DNA from: Nemophila menziesii
Lineage: Eukaryota > Streptophyta > Magnoliopsida > Boraginales > Hydrophyllaceae
Length of the DNA: 64,000 bases
NCBI GenBank assembly: GCA_029959085.1
Contig: JARWIR010000018.1
Span: forward strand, 558,001-622,000
Direction of reading: 5' to 3'
Part shown: positions 1 to 13,730 of the stretch, in pieces
How positions within the stretch are numbered: the first letter of the stretch is position 1
How the letters are laid out: each line of letters begins with the position of its first letter
Notes under the pieces: model-generated
Seen by the model: the letters and a program-made list of their open reading frames with translations, nothing else
What the model was told of the DNA's origin: nothing
Database searches by the model: none
Position numbers and translations under genes: made by a program

Positions 1-427
1 AATTGACCTCCCACGTTTCGTATAACCCGTCACGTAATGAAAATCCAACAATACTACATGGCTCCTACAGTTGTACGCGTAATACAAATTCACAATAAGC
101 CAAAAAAATGGACAAGCACAAAACCACGATCGATGAAAATAAATACAATATTGGATCCAACAATACATTCAATTTGGATCCTCCTTCTTCAATTTCATTT
201 ATGGCTGACAACAATGAGAATCGAAACCTAACATTATATTGAAACATAAGGCTGGTTTTGAATTATCTACCATTTAGTTTATGGGGTATATGAAATATAT
301 TGAATGAGTAAATTTTTTTGAGAAGAACAAAAACTTTTATTTGTGTTTAGTTGTCATAGATCTATTGTATCCACAAAATCTTTAATACCAAAATCACCAA
401 CCTTAACATGTCAGATTTTATAAACAG

Positions 428-532
428 AGTAGATTTGGAGTCTTGAGGTCTGGATGCACTATAACAGGGTTGCATGTGTGCAGGTACTTCATACCCTCTG
501 CCAACTCGAGGGCCATTTCTATTCTTCTTTTT
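428..532 (-). pseudogene. Raf/CTR1-like kinase catalytic-loop fragment, unit 1
   Basis: Read on the minus strand, this stretch gives [17 protein letters not shown] and then [15 protein letters not shown]. That matches subdomains VIa-VIb of plant Raf-like MAPKKKs (CTR1/EDR1 type), which read roughly [13 protein letters not shown]...IVHRDLKSPNLL. The catalytic HRD is HPD here. A stop codon lies just upstream (before KRRIEM) and another follows NLLCL, so only about 33 codons of one exon remain. It cannot be an active kinase. The family assignment is by motif memory. Confidence 0.62.
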
Positions 533-3226
533 TATATGGTTATTTTGATCAGGCTAGCACATCGAGCGTACGTATATCATCAATACTATTTTTTGTTAAA
601 ATATATCATCAATACTATAAAATCGAACCAAAAATAAAACAAAAAATAGAAATAAGTTAAAAAGAAAAGGACCAAAGCATAGTAATTTAAGGAGAGAGGT
701 TTACTTAAGTAACTTCCCACTTTTACAAACTATATCTATCAAATAAACAAAAGGTATTGTATAATCTAGATTGTTCAATAAAAAATAAAAAATTAAGTAA
801 AGAAGTTCAATTACTGGACCAACAAAGAAAGATAAATCACGATAAAAATCTCTGAATACCATTGTCAAACACCGTCAAATGGACAAGATCCTGTGAAAGA
901 TTGTTTCTTCTTTTTAAACTTCTATGGTTGTTTAAATAGTAATCCACTTTGCAATAAATTGAACAAAAACGAAATGTTTCATCGATATGTTGTATCAGTG
1001 GCTGCTGTAGCAGATATTTGATCCAACTGCAAAAGGAATAAGTGACGGTTCATTGTTAGACAAGTATTTCTGAGGTAATTTCGACCATTATACATTTAAT
1101 TACTATTATTGAACAAAAAACTTTTCTGTATAATTTTTATTCTCCTCTTTCTACTACACCAAGTAGAAAAGACATGGATGCATATGTATGTTTTATAATA
1201 TTTTAAATTAATAAGTATTTTCTTTTACCACTACTCGTACATCTAATTGAGTTGTATTCTCTATTTCTTTCAAAAGAAAATTAAATTTTACTAAAAGTAC
1301 ACATATTATAGTTTTTTATATTACTCTTTCTATGTATGAAAGTTTAGAATAAATGAAAATAGTAGATAAAAAGTTACAAATTTAAAAAATTGATATGATA
1401 AACTAAACCTCCAATTGAGTCGGAAATCAATAAATCATATTTTTTACATTATTCTTATATATTTTAAACTCTAAATATAATTTATATTTATGTCAAATTA
1501 TAAATAAAATTAATTAATAAAAGTATAAAAATATATTTTTAGTCTAAAACTTACCTTCTAGATGAAATGTCATGACCAACGACCACTTGTGAAATCATTT
1601 TCATGTACGAATACTAATAAATTAAGATCACAATATCATCAAAATATTATGTTTTAAGATCTAAATTTTTTCAAATAATGTGATTTCTAAGAATTAATAT
1701 GTAAGACAAATAAATAAGATTGCATTCTAATTATTAAAAGGTGTGCAGATTATACACAAAACTATTAGGTAATACAAAAAAAATACATTCAAAAGAAATC
1801 ACGTACCTGAAAGTGATATTATAGATCGTAAATCTTAGATTTGGGCGTAGAAAAAAACATAAATAATATAATTATCTAAAAGAAAATATAAATCTAGATG
1901 TACAAATGAGATGAAAAAATCAATTTCTTCTTTAATTTCACCTCTAGTAATCTAAATATCTCTTCAAACTTTTTGTAGGTTTAATCATAAAATTGTTGAA
2001 TGAAAAAAAATTATTCGATTTTTGAAGACTGTAAGAAATGAATAGACTAGGTGTATGATTATATTACTATGCTTGAGATAAATGGAGGCGTGATAAAAAT
2101 GAAAAACTAGGTCCAGCCTATTAGTTGAAATACATAAGAAAAATTAGACCATTTTCATTGGGCCATATACGTATGTCTAAATTGTGGTTTTTTATCTATT
2201 CAAATATAATATTTAATATAAAATACTCTCGTGTTTTAATTTATTTATGTGTAAAATTTATAAGATCCCTAATATTTTGCAAGTTGAAAAATAAATATAT
2301 AATTTAACGATATAATTATTTTAGTATTTGTTAACGGATTACGTTGATATAAATGTCTTAGTAGAACTAGGAAAAAATTAGTTCCATTAGAATTTAGCTA
2401 TCCAGATATAAGTTATTTTCCTTGTGACTGGGTCCTCAAACACATACTATATTATCTTGATATAATTTTATAAACCAGATGATAGAACAATGAACAATAT
2501 CACGTATATATGTATGATGAAAAACTAATCTTACAGAAGTTTAATATACTATTATTTTAAAAATATTTATGATAATATGAGTATGGAGACAATTCTTACA
2601 TAACTAATTTTAAATAATATTTATTAATCTAATCTTAAATTAAATATCCTTATTATGATTTGCCTAAAAAATATAATATATATCTTTTGATATTTTATTC
2701 ATTGATTATATTGAAAAACAATAAGAAAAACTCTTTATTTGTTGAGATATCGGTTTTTATGAGAAATAATAAAGTCTTTGGGAAATGTATGACATGTATG
2801 CATATATTCATTGGAAAGAAGTTTATGAAAAATAAATAAATTTAACTTATTTAAAAAATATAAAGATGTATATGAAGATAAGGTTATATTTATAGGATGA
2901 GAACAAATCGTTATAATGTTGACTCGAACGTTGAATTTATTGAGCATGAAAAGAAAAAAAGAAAATGACACTTTTTCCGTTTATGTTACCCTAGTTTTAC
3001 ATAATGTTAGGGTGATTAAGAATGAATAGAACGAGCGTGAGAAGGTTATTAAAATGATTGTACCAAAATAAAGATCTCTTAGTTTATTATTGATATGAAG
3101 AAATGACCAAATTTTTTAGAATAGTTTCCAAAATTGAAAGAAAAAATATCGTACAAGTATAGAATATATAATTATTTAGATAAAATTTACATCCAATAAT
3201 AGCCACATAACCAATATTGAAACTAA

Positions 3227-3675
3227 GGAGAAGAGAATGATGGTGAGTCTAATGATAACTTCTTACATTTATGTTGTATGGAGGCAGAGGAATGAAATTG
3301 ATCACGGTGGGGTGACTTTGAATGAAGAACAAATATTGGGGCGAATTTGCGAAATGGTAAAGATGAAGACTAGTACTAAGTGCTTAAAGAATGTGAAAGT
3401 TATAAAGATGGCTGAGAATTTAGTTAGTTAACTTCAATTTGTAAGGTGTCTATTGGGCTTATTTCTTGTAATAGTTAATATTTTTTGGGCCGAGTAGATT
3501 AAGTCATGTTTTGTAATGAAGGGCTTATTTTCCTTCTTTAAGTTGTAATGTTTAATGGGCTTACAAGGTATAATACCCATGCTTGGGCAAATGCTTGTAA
3601 CTCATAGGTTTGTAAGGATTCTGAAGTTGATTTTTAAATGAAAAAGTTTATTTTGATGATCAAAAAAAAAAAAAA
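3227..3675 (+). mobile_element. 5'-truncated LINE (L1-type) insertion in unit 1
   Basis: The insert is 449 bp, ending in 14 A, and is flanked by the 10-bp direct repeat ttgaaactaa (3217-3226 and 3676-3685). Units without it have that sequence once (for example 8338-8347), so the empty site is visible in the same window. An open frame at 3237-3431 encodes about 64 residues including SYIYVVWRQRNEIDHGG. That resembles the last part of plant L1 reverse-transcriptase ORFs, where a W-R-x-R-N motif follows the zf-RVT region. A roughly 230-bp 3' UTR with repeated 'gggctt' motifs leads to the poly-A. It is far too short to be autonomous. Confidence 0.85.
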
Positions 3676-4638
3676 TTGAAACTAATATCTCTTCTTGGCC
3701 ATCTATTACATTGCACGTAACTAGTAGCCAAATATAATTTACATTTGATAAATTTGTTAAAATTAATAAAAAGACAACTTGATTAAATGTTATCTCGGTT
3801 GGAGAACAACAAAGATAGTATACATGTATAGTTAGGGAAATAACAATAATATATGTGATACAATAGGTTTCTAAATCTTCCAACTATATAATTCATTTAC
3901 AACGTACGACTATGAAAAATGGTTTGTCGTTGTGGGTTTATCTTAGTGTTAGTTCATCGTAATGTCAAGGAAGTACATCACATATATAAATTGGCGTGCA
4001 GGTAACGATTGATTTTAGTCACATGTACAAACTATGGTCATCTACAAAAAATTAATTGAGATCTTTTTGCAATAAATAGGAGATAATATAGACAGATAAA
4101 AAAATAACATTAATATATCGTTTTGTGGAGTTTACTTTTTAAATTGTAACATTAAGATTATAAATACAGTTGTTACATTGAAAAATATATAAAAAGACAT
4201 CTAAAGGAAAGATAGACACATATATGTACATACAAAGTTTATTATACCACATTCATTTACTCAAATTTTAAAAAATAATTAGTTGATGTGTGGGAAAAAA
4301 TAATCATTGAAAACAACTTTAGATTCACATATAAACAATTATCATTTAATATATATATATATATATAAAATATAGATAATATATAACTATTACTAATTTC
4401 TAATATAATCAACCATTTAATTCATTTTTATAGCTCAAAAAGACTAAATCTTGTTAGTGTTAGTATATGTTTACTTTTTGTGTTACATAGTTCTCGCAAC
4501 ATTATATTAAATCTATCAAGGTATAATTTATATGTATATCTAGATTTGTATTAATAAATTTTGATGTAGGAAGAACAATTTACAGTTAATTAATATTTAT
4601 AAATGGACTCAAGGCCATCATGATTTTACTTCTTGTAG

Positions 4639-4641
<3 letters not shown>

Positions 4642-4684
<43 letters not shown>
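4642..4684. repeat. (TA)n microsatellite, unit 1
   Basis: Pure AT dinucleotide run at a fixed place in each unit, between cttcttgtagct and ggttgattttatt. The equivalent runs are 14692-14732, 19576-19591, 24470-24489, 29353-29372, 34078-34089, 41286-41297 and 48574-48593, so length varies freely between units. Confidence 0.95.
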
Positions 4685-4688
<4 letters not shown>

Positions 4689-5596
4689 TGATTTTATTTT
4701 AACAACTCATACACATAATATAATACATACAATAAGTAAGAATAAATTAACATGTGATACTATATGAAAAACTAATCCAACACACTTTAATATATTATTT
4801 TTATATAACTTATGTTTTTTAAACGCTAAAAGTTAAAAATAAATTTGTTCTTTCTTATTAAGCTCCTCCAACATTTAATATAGTTTTTCGCTTTATTTAT
4901 TTCTAAATGAAAATCGAATTGTACTAATACTGCATAACTTATAATATGTTATGTTATTTTTTCTCCACCCATAATTTGAATAAATTTTTTTATTAAGTAA
5001 TGATTATCAAAATTGAAAAAAACCTACATGATATACTCCCATCATATCGTTTGGGTCATCAACAAATCATATACTTTAAATATTCGTCAATAGTTAAGAT
5101 GGATAATTACTAACACATTACATGAAGTATTTCCAAAAATGTTATACCTTCGAAATTCTAAACAATACCAATTGACCTCCCACGTTTCGTATAACCCGTC
5201 ACGTAATGAAAATCCAACAATACTACATGGCTCCTACAGTTGTACGCGTAATACAAATTCACAATAAGCCAAAAAAATGGACAAGCACAAAACCACGATC
5301 GATGAAAATAAATACAATATTGGATCCAACAATACATTCAATTTGGATCCTCCTTCTTCAATTTCATTTATGGCTGACAACAATGAGAATCGAAACCTAA
5401 CATTATATTGAAACATAAGGCTGGTTTTGAATTATCTACCATTTAGTTTATGGGGTATATGAAATATATTGAATGAGTAAATTTTTTTGAGAAGAACAAA
5501 AACTTTTATTTGTGTTTAGTTGTCATAGATCTATTGTATCCACAAAATCTTTAATACCAAAATCACCAACCTTAACATGTCAGATTTTATAAACAG

Positions 5597-5701
5597 AGTA
5601 GATTTGGAGTCTTGAGGTCTGGATGCACTATAACAGGGTTGCATGTGTGCAGGTACTTCATACCCTCTGCCAACTCGAGAGCCATTTCTATTCTTCTTTT
5701 T
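5597..5701 (-). pseudogene. Raf-like kinase fragment, unit 2
   Basis: Same residues as the unit 1 copy ([17 protein letters not shown]). It differs in the alanine codon before LEL, where gagagcc replaces gagggcc. Confidence 0.6.
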
Positions 5702-8700
5702 TATATGGTTATTTTGATCAGGCTAACACATCGAGCGTACGTATATCATCAATACTATTTTTTGTTAAAATATATCATCAATACTATAAAATCGAACCAA
5801 AAATAAAACAAAAAATAGAAATAAGTTAAAAAGAAAAGGACCAAAGCATAGTAATTTAAGGAGAGAGGTTTACTTAAGTAACTTCCCACTTTTACAAACT
5901 ATATCTATCAAATAAACAAAAGATATAGTAAAATCTAGATTGGTCAATAAAAAAATAAAAATTAAGTAAATAAGTTCAATTAGTAGACCAACAAAGAAAG
6001 ATAAATCAAGATAAAAATCTCTGAATACCATTGTCAAACACCGTCAAAGGGACAAGATCCTGTGAAAGATTGTTTCTTCTTTTTAAACTTATATGGTTGT
6101 TTAAATAGTAATCCACTTTGCAGCAAATTGAACAAAAACGAAATGTTCCATCGATATGTTGTATCAGTGGCTGCTGTAGCAGATATTTGATCCAACTGTA
6201 AAAGGAATAAGTGATGGTTCATTGTTAGACAAGTATTTCTGCAAGTAATTTCGACAATTATACATTTAATTACTATTATTTAACAACACACTTTTCTGTA
6301 AATTTTTTATTCTCCTCTATCTACTACACCAAGTAGAAAAGACATGGATGCATTTGTATTTTTTATCATATTTTAAATTAATAAGTATTTTCTTTTACCA
6401 CTACTTGTATATCTAATTGAGTTGTATTCTCTATTTCTTTCAAAAGAAAATTAAATTTAACTAATAGTATACATATTATAGTTTTTTTATGTTACTCTTT
6501 CTTAGTATGAATGTTTAGAATAAATGAAAATAGTAGATTAAAAATTACAAATTTAAAAAATTGATATGATAAACTAAACCTCCAATGAAGTCGGAAATCA
6601 ATAAATCATATTTTTTACATTATTCTTACATATTTTAAACTCTAAATAAAATTAATTAATAAAATAAAAAAATATATTTTTAGTCTGAAACTTACCTTGT
6701 AGAAGAAATGTCATGACCAACGACCACTTATGAAATAATTTTCCTGTACGAATACTAATAAATTAAGACACAATATCATCTAAATATTATGTTTTAAGAT
6801 CTAAATTTTTTCAAATAATTTAATTTCTAAAAATTAATATGTAAGACAAATAAATTAGAATGCATTCTAGTTAGTAAAATGTGTGCAGAATATACACACA
6901 ACTATTAGGTAATAAAAAAAATACAGTCAAAAGAAATCACGTACCTGAAAGTGATATTATAGGCTGTAAATCTTAGATTTGGGCGTAGAAAAAAACATAA
7001 ATAATATAATTATCTAAAAGAAAATATAAATCTAGATGTACAAATGAGACGAAAAAAACAATTTCTTCAAACTTTTTGTATGTTTAATCATAAAATTGTT
7101 GAATGAAAAAAATAATTCAATTTTTGAAGATTGTAAGAAATGAATAGACTAGGTGTATGATTATATTACGGCTTGACATAAATGAGGGCGTGATAAAATG
7201 AAAAACTAGGTCATAGAATTTTCCCAAAATATTATAATCTTTTGTTGTTTTATGGGCCGAGCCTATTAGTTAAAATACATAAGAAAAATTAGACCATTTT
7301 CATTGGGCCATATATGTATGTCTAAATTGTGGTTTTTTATCTATTCAAATATAATTTTTAATATAAAATACTCTCGCGTTTTAATTTATTTATGTGTAAA
7401 TTTAATAAGATCTCTAATATTTTGCAAGTTGATTAAAAAAATATAAAATTTAACGATATAATTATTTTAGTAGAACTAGGAAAAAATTAGTTCCTTTAGA
7501 ATTTAGCTATCCATATATATGTTATTTTCCTTGTGATTGGGTCCTCAAACACATACTATAATATCTTGATATAATTTTATAAACCAGATGAAAGAACAAT
7601 GACCAATATCACGTATATATGTATGATCAAAAACTAATCTTATAAAAGTTTAATATACTATTATTTTAAAAATGTTATGATAATATGAGTATGGAGACAA
7701 TTCTTACATAATAAATTTTAATTAATATTTATTAATCTAATCTTAATATTGGTAAAATTAACTATCCTTACTATGATTTGCCTACAAAATATAATAAATA
7801 TATCTTTTGATATTTCATTCATTGATTATATTGAAAAACAAAAAGAAAAACTCTTTATTTGTTGAGATATCAGTTTTTATGAGAAATAATAAAGTCTTTG
7901 GGAAATGTATGACATGTATGCATAGATTCATTGAAAAGAAGTATACGAAAAATAAATAAATTTAACTTATTTAAAAATATAAAGATGTATATGAAGATAA
8001 GGTTATATTGATTGGATGAGAACAAATCGTTATAATGTTGACTCAAACAATGAAATTATTAAGCATGAAAAGAAAAAAAGAAAATGACATTTTTTCTGTT
8101 TATGTTACCCTAGTTTTACATAATGTTAGGGTGATTAAGAATGAATAGAATGAGCGAGAGAAGGTTATTATAATGATTGTACCAAAATAAAGATCTCTTA
8201 GTTTATTATTGATATGGAGAAATGACCAAACTTTTTCGAATAGTTTCCAAAATGGAAAGAAAAAATATCGTACAAGTATAGAATATATAATTATTTAGAT
8301 AAAATTTACATCCAATAATATCCCCATAACCAATGTTGAAACTAATATCTCTTCTTGGCCATCTATTACATTGCACGTAACTAGTAGCCAAATATAATTT
8401 ACATTTGATAAATTTATTAAAATTTATAAAAAGACAACTTGGTTAAATGTTATCTATGTTGGAGAACAATAAATATAGTATACGTGTATATTTAGGGAAA
8501 TAACAATAATATATGTGATAAAATAGGTTTCTAAATCTTGCATCTATATAATTCATTTACAACGTACGACTAAGAAAAAGGGTTTGTTGTTGTGGGTTTA
8601 TCTTAGTGTTAGTTCATCATAATGTCAAGGAAGTACATCACATAAATACATTGACGTGCAGGTAACGATTGATTTTAGTCACATGGACAATTTATGGTCA

Positions 8701-9489
8701 TCTACAAAAAATTAATTCAATCTTCTTGTAATAACTAGGAGATAATATAGACGGATAAAAAATTAACCTTAATATATCCTTTTATTAAGTTTACTTTTTA
8801 AATTGTAACAATAAGATTATAAATACAGTTATTACATTGAAAAGTTTATAAAAATATATTTAAAGGAAAGATAGACACATATATGTACATACAAAGTTTA
8901 TTATACAACATTTATTTACTCATATTTTGAAAAATAATTAGTCGATGTGTGGAAAAATATAAAAATAATTTCATAACAATAAATTACCCAAATTTGGTAA
9001 CACTAGTTAAATACTATAATGTTACATAAGTGAAATATTGTGCTTGATATATAACAATTGAAACGAACTTTAGATTCACATATTGCCTATTTTTAAAACC
9101 CATAAATCTTAACCAACAATTCTTTATTGAACCATTAAACCACTAAACCCTATAATATATAACCATTGAAAACACCTTTAGATTCACATATTAACCATTA
9201 TCATTTAATATATATAAATAATATAAATAATATATAACAACTACTAATTTCTAAAATAATATACTATTTGATTCATTTTTATAGCTCAAAAAGACTAAAT
9301 CTTTTTAGTGTTCGTATATGTTTACTTTTTGCGTTACATATTTCTCGCAACATTATATTAAATCTATAAAAGTATAATTTATATGTATATCTAGATTTGT
9401 ATTAATGAATTTAGAAGTAGGAATATCAATTTACAGTTAATTAATATTTATAAATGGACTCAAGACCATTATGAGATTACTTCTTGTAA

Positions 9490-9492
<3 letters not shown>

Positions 9493-9574
<82 letters not shown>
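9493..9574. repeat. (TA)n microsatellite, unit 2 (longest, about 82 bp)
   Basis: About twice the length of the next longest equivalent tract. Such runs form cruciforms and are prone to slippage and to collapse in assemblies. Confidence 0.95.
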
Positions 9575-9577
<3 letters not shown>

Positions 9578-10483
9578 TGATTTTATTTTAACAACTCATA
9601 CACATAATATATAATACATACAATAAGTAAAAATAAATTAACATGTGATACTATATGAAAACCAATTCAACACACTTTTATATATTATTTTTATATAACT
9701 TATGGTTTACAACTCTAAAAGTTAAAAACAAAACTGTTTTCTCTTATTAAGCTCCTCCAAAATTTAATATAGTTTTTCTCTTTATTTATTTCCAAAAGAA
9801 AATCGAATTGTACTAATAGTATATAAGTCATAATATTTTATGTTATTTTTTCTCCACCCTTATTTTGAATAAAAAATATTAGTATGTAATGACTACAAAA
9901 GTTGAAAAAAACCCACACAATACTCCCATCATATCGTCTGGGTCATTAAAAAATCATATAGTTCATAATATTCATCCATGTTTAAAATGGATAATTACTA
10001 ACACATTACATGAAGTATTTCCAAAAATGTTATTCCTCCCTAATTCTAAACAATACCAATTGACCTCCCCCATTTAGTATACCTCGTCACGTAATGAAAA
10101 TCTAACACTACTACATGGCTCCTACAGTTGTACACGAAATACAAATTCACAATAAGGCAAAAAAACATGGACAAGCGCAAAACCATATGAAAATAAATAC
10201 AATATCGGATCCAACAATACATTCAATTTGGATCCTCCTTCTCCAATTTAATTTATGTTTGACAACAATAAAAATCGAAACCTAACATAATATATTGAAA
10301 CATAAGGCTGATTTTGAATTATCTAACTTTACATTTACGGGGTATATGAAATATATTGAATGAGTGAGAATTTTTGGAAAGAACAAAAATGTTTATTTGT
10401 GTTTAGTTGTCGAAGATCTATTGAATCCACAAAAGCTCTAATACCAAAATCACCAACCTTTAAATGTCAGATTTTATAAACAG

Positions 10484-10588
10484 AGTAGATTTGGAATCTT
10501 GAGGTCTCGATGCACTATAACAGGGTTGCACGTGTGCAGGTACTTCATACCCTTTGCCAAATCGAGAGCCATTTTAATTTTTCTTTTT
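10484..10588 (-). pseudogene. Raf-like kinase fragment, unit 3 (HRD retained)
   Basis: The minus strand reads [13 protein letters not shown] and then [11 protein letters not shown]. This copy keeps the catalytic HRDLK and the ancestral-looking ALDLAKG. It is still only one exon-sized piece with stops on both sides. Confidence 0.62.
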
Positions 10589-13280
10589 TATATGGTTATT
10601 TTGATCAGGCTTGCACATCGATTATATCATTAATACTATTTTTTTGTCAAAATATATCATCAATACTATAAAATGGAACCAAAAATAAAACCAAAAAATA
10701 GTAATAAGTTCAAAAGAAAAGGACCAAAGCATAGTAATTTAAGCAGTATAGATTTACACTTAAGTATCTTCCCACTTTTACAAACTATATCTATAAAATA
10801 AACAAAAGGTATTGTATAATCTAGATTGGTCAATAAAAAATAAAAAATTAAGTAAAGAAGTTCAATTACTGGACCAACAAAGAAAGATAAATCACGATAA
10901 AAATCTCTGAATACCATTGTCAAACACCGTCAAATGGACAAGATCCTGTGAAAGATTGTTTCTTCTTTTTAAACTTCTATGGTTGTTTAAATAGTAATCC
11001 ACTTTGCAATAAATTGAACAAAAACGAAATGTTTCATCGATATGTTGTATCAGTGGCTGCTGTAGCAGATATTTGATCCAACTGCAAAAGGAATAAGTGA
11101 CGGTTCATTGTTAGACAAGTATTTCTGAAGGTAATTTCGACCATTATACATTTAATTACTATTATTGAACAAAAAACTTTTCTGTATAATTTTTATTCTC
11201 CTCTTTCTACTACACCAAGTAGAAAAGACATGGATGCATATGTATGTTTTATAATATTTTAAATTAATAAGTATTTTCTTTTACCACTACTCGTACATCT
11301 AATTGAGTTGTATTCTCTATTTCTTTCAAAAGAAAATTAAATTTTACTAAAAGTACACATATTATAGTTTTTTATATTACTCTTTCTATGTATGAAAGTT
11401 TAGAATAAATGAAAATAGTAGATAAAAAGTTACAAATTTAAAAAATTGATATGATAAACTAAACCTCCAATTGAGTCGGAAATCAATAAATCATATTTTT
11501 TACATTATTCTTATATATTTTAAACTCTAAATATAATTTATATTTATGTCAAATTATAAATAAAATTAATTAATAAAAGTATAAAAATATATTTTTAGTC
11601 TAAAACTTACCTTCTAGATGAAATGTCATGACCAACGACCACTTGTGAAATCATTTTCCTGTACGAATACTAATAAATTAAGATCACAATATCATCAAAA
11701 TATTATGTTTTAAGATCTAAATTTTTTCAAATAATGTGATTTCTAAGAATTAATATGTAAGACAAATAAATAAGATTGCATTCTAATTATTAAAAGGTGT
11801 GCAGATTATACACAAAACTATTAGGTAATACAAAAAAAATACATTCAAAAGAAATCACGTACCTGAAAGTGATATTATAGATCGTAAATCTTAGATTTGG
11901 GCGTAGAAAAAAACATAAATAATATAATTATCTAAAAGAAAATATAAATCTAGATGTACGAATGAGATGAAAAAATCAATTTCTTCTTTAATTTCACCTC
12001 TAGTAATCTAAATATCTCTTCAAACTTTTTGTAGGTTTAATCATAAAATTGTTGAATGAAAAAAAATTATTCGATTTTTGAAGACTGTAAGAAATGAATA
12101 GACTAGGTGTATGATTATATTACTATGCTTGAGATAAATGGAGGCGTGATAAAATGAAAAACTAGGTCCAGCCTATTAGTTGAAATACATAAGAAAAATT
12201 AGACCATTTTCATTGGGCCATATACGTATGTCTAAATTGTGGTTTTTTATCGATTCAAATATAATATTTAATATAAAATACTCTCGTGTTTTAATTTATT
12301 TATGTGTAAAATTTATAAGATCCCTAATATTTTGGAAGTTGAAAAATAAATATATAATTTAACGATATAATTATTTTAGTATTTGTTAACGGATTACGTT
12401 GATATAAATGTCTTAGTAGAACTAGGAAAAAATTAGTTCCATTAGAATTTAGCTATCCAGATATAAGTTATTTTCCTTGTGACTGGGTCCTCAAACACAT
12501 ACTATATTATCTTGATATAATTTTATAAACCAGATGATAGAACAATGAACAATATCACGTATATATGTATGATGAAAAACTAATCTTACAGAAGTTTAAT
12601 ATACTATTATTTTAAAAATATTTATGATAATATGAGTATGGAGACAATTCTTACATAACTAATTTTAAATAATATTTATTAATCTAATCTTAAATTAAAT
12701 ATCCTTATTATGATTTGCCTAAAAAATATAATATATATCTTTTGATATTTTATTCATTGATTATATTGAAAAACAATAAGAAAAACTCTTTATTTGTTGA
12801 GATATCGGTTTTTATGAGAAATAATAAAGTCTTTGGGAAATGTATGACATGTATGCATATATTCATTGGAAAGAAGTTTATGAAAAATAAATAAATTTAA
12901 CTTATTTAAAAAATATAAAGATGTATATGAAGATAAGGTTATATTTATAGGATGAGAACAAATCGTTATAATGTTGACTCGAACGTTGAATTTATTGAGC
13001 ATGAAAAGAAAAAAAGAAAATGACACTTTTTCTGTTTATGTTACCCTAGTTTACATAATGTTAGGGTGATTAAGAATGAATAGAACGAGCGCGAGAAGGT
13101 TATTAAAATGATTGTACCAAAATAAAGATCTCTTAGTTTATTATTGATATGAAGAAATGACCAAATTTTTTAGAATAGTTTCCAAAATTGAAAGAAAAAA
13201 TATCGTACAAGTATAGAATATATAATTATTTAGATAAAATTTACATCCAATAATAGCCACATAACCAATATTGAAACTAA

Positions 13281-13730
13281 GGAGAAGAGAATGATGGTGA
13301 GTCTAATGATAACTTCTTACATTTATGTTGTATGGAGGCAGAGGAATGAAATTGATCACGGTGGGGTGACTTTGAATGAAGAACAAATATTGGGGCGAAT
13401 TTGCGAAATGGTAAAGATAAAGACTAGTACTAAGTGCTTAAAGAATGTGAAAGTTATAAAGATGGCTGAGAATTTAGTTAGTTAACTTCAATTTGTAAGG
13501 TGTCTATTGGGCTTATTTCTTGTAATAGTTAATATTTTTTGGGCCGAGTAGATTAAGTCATGTTTTGTAATGAAGGGCTTATTTTCCTTCTTTAAGTTGT
13601 AATGTTTAATGGGCTTACAAGGTATAATACCCATACTTGGGCAAATGCTTGTAACTCATAGGTTTGTAAGGATTCTGAAGTTGATTTTTAAATGAAAAAG
13701 TTTGATTTGATGATCAAAAAAAAAAAAAAT
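13281..13730 (+). mobile_element. 5'-truncated LINE insertion in unit 3
   Basis: Same insertion, same truncation point (ggagaagagaatgatgg) and same target duplication as the unit 1 copy. It differs by a few substitutions (for example aagataaag for aagatgaag at about 13417, and gtttgatttg for gtttattttg at about 13702). Identical junctions mean the copy arose by duplication of the satellite unit, not by a second insertion. The open frame is 13291-13485. Confidence 0.85.

Larger units (their letters stand above)
1..5169 (+). repeat. Macrosatellite unit 1 (with LINE insertion)
   Basis: First of eleven head-to-tail units. The phase is set by the window start; the same sequence (aattgacctccc...) recurs at 5170, 10058, 15218, 20075, 24973, 29851, 34570, 41777 and 49072. 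The unit is a mosaic: about 1-740 matches the starts of units 2 and 4, and from about 750 it follows unit 3, including the same LINE. It shares with unit 3 a deletion of roughly 200 bp near 4310 relative to unit 2. It also contains a minus-strand kinase fragment and a (TA)n tract. No intact gene was seen; short open frames recur in other units only because the DNA is repeated. Confidence 0.95.
5170..10057 (+). repeat. Macrosatellite unit 2
   Basis: This unit is 4888 bp. The first 0.7 kb is nearly identical to unit 1, then it follows the subtype of units 4 and 11 (for example agatatagtaaaatctag at about 5922). It has the empty LINE target site at about 8335-8347 and keeps the roughly 200-bp segment near 8960-9160 that units 1 and 3 lack. 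It carries the longest TA tract of the array. It lacks the segment with atttgttaacggatta that is found near 2330 in unit 1. Confidence 0.95.

Noticed and set aside
37..231. Recurrent short open frames in every unit (for example 37-231, 443-637, 2125-2307 and their equivalents in later units)
   Set aside because: They recur only because the unit is repeated. Starts and lengths shift with single substitutions, composition is Ile/Tyr/Asn-rich as in random AT-rich DNA, and no family is recognisable on those strands.
443..660. Plus-strand frames over the kinase fragment ([16 protein letters not shown]...)
   Set aside because: Antisense shadow of the Raf-like kinase exon, which reads sensibly only on the minus strand.
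850..1075. Coding-looking stretch around gatccaactgcaaaaggaataagtgacgg (DPTAKGISDGSLLDKYF)
   Set aside because: Short, interrupted by stops in all units, and no family could be named.
3602..3883. Minus-strand 93-codon frame in unit 1 (and 13656-13937 in unit 3)
   Set aside because: Spans the LINE 3' UTR, poly-A (read as a Phe run) and satellite; it exists only because of the insertion.
9121..9165. Telomere-like motif (aaaccactaaaccctata) in most units
   Set aside because: Single degenerate occurrence per unit, not a tandem TTTAGGG array.
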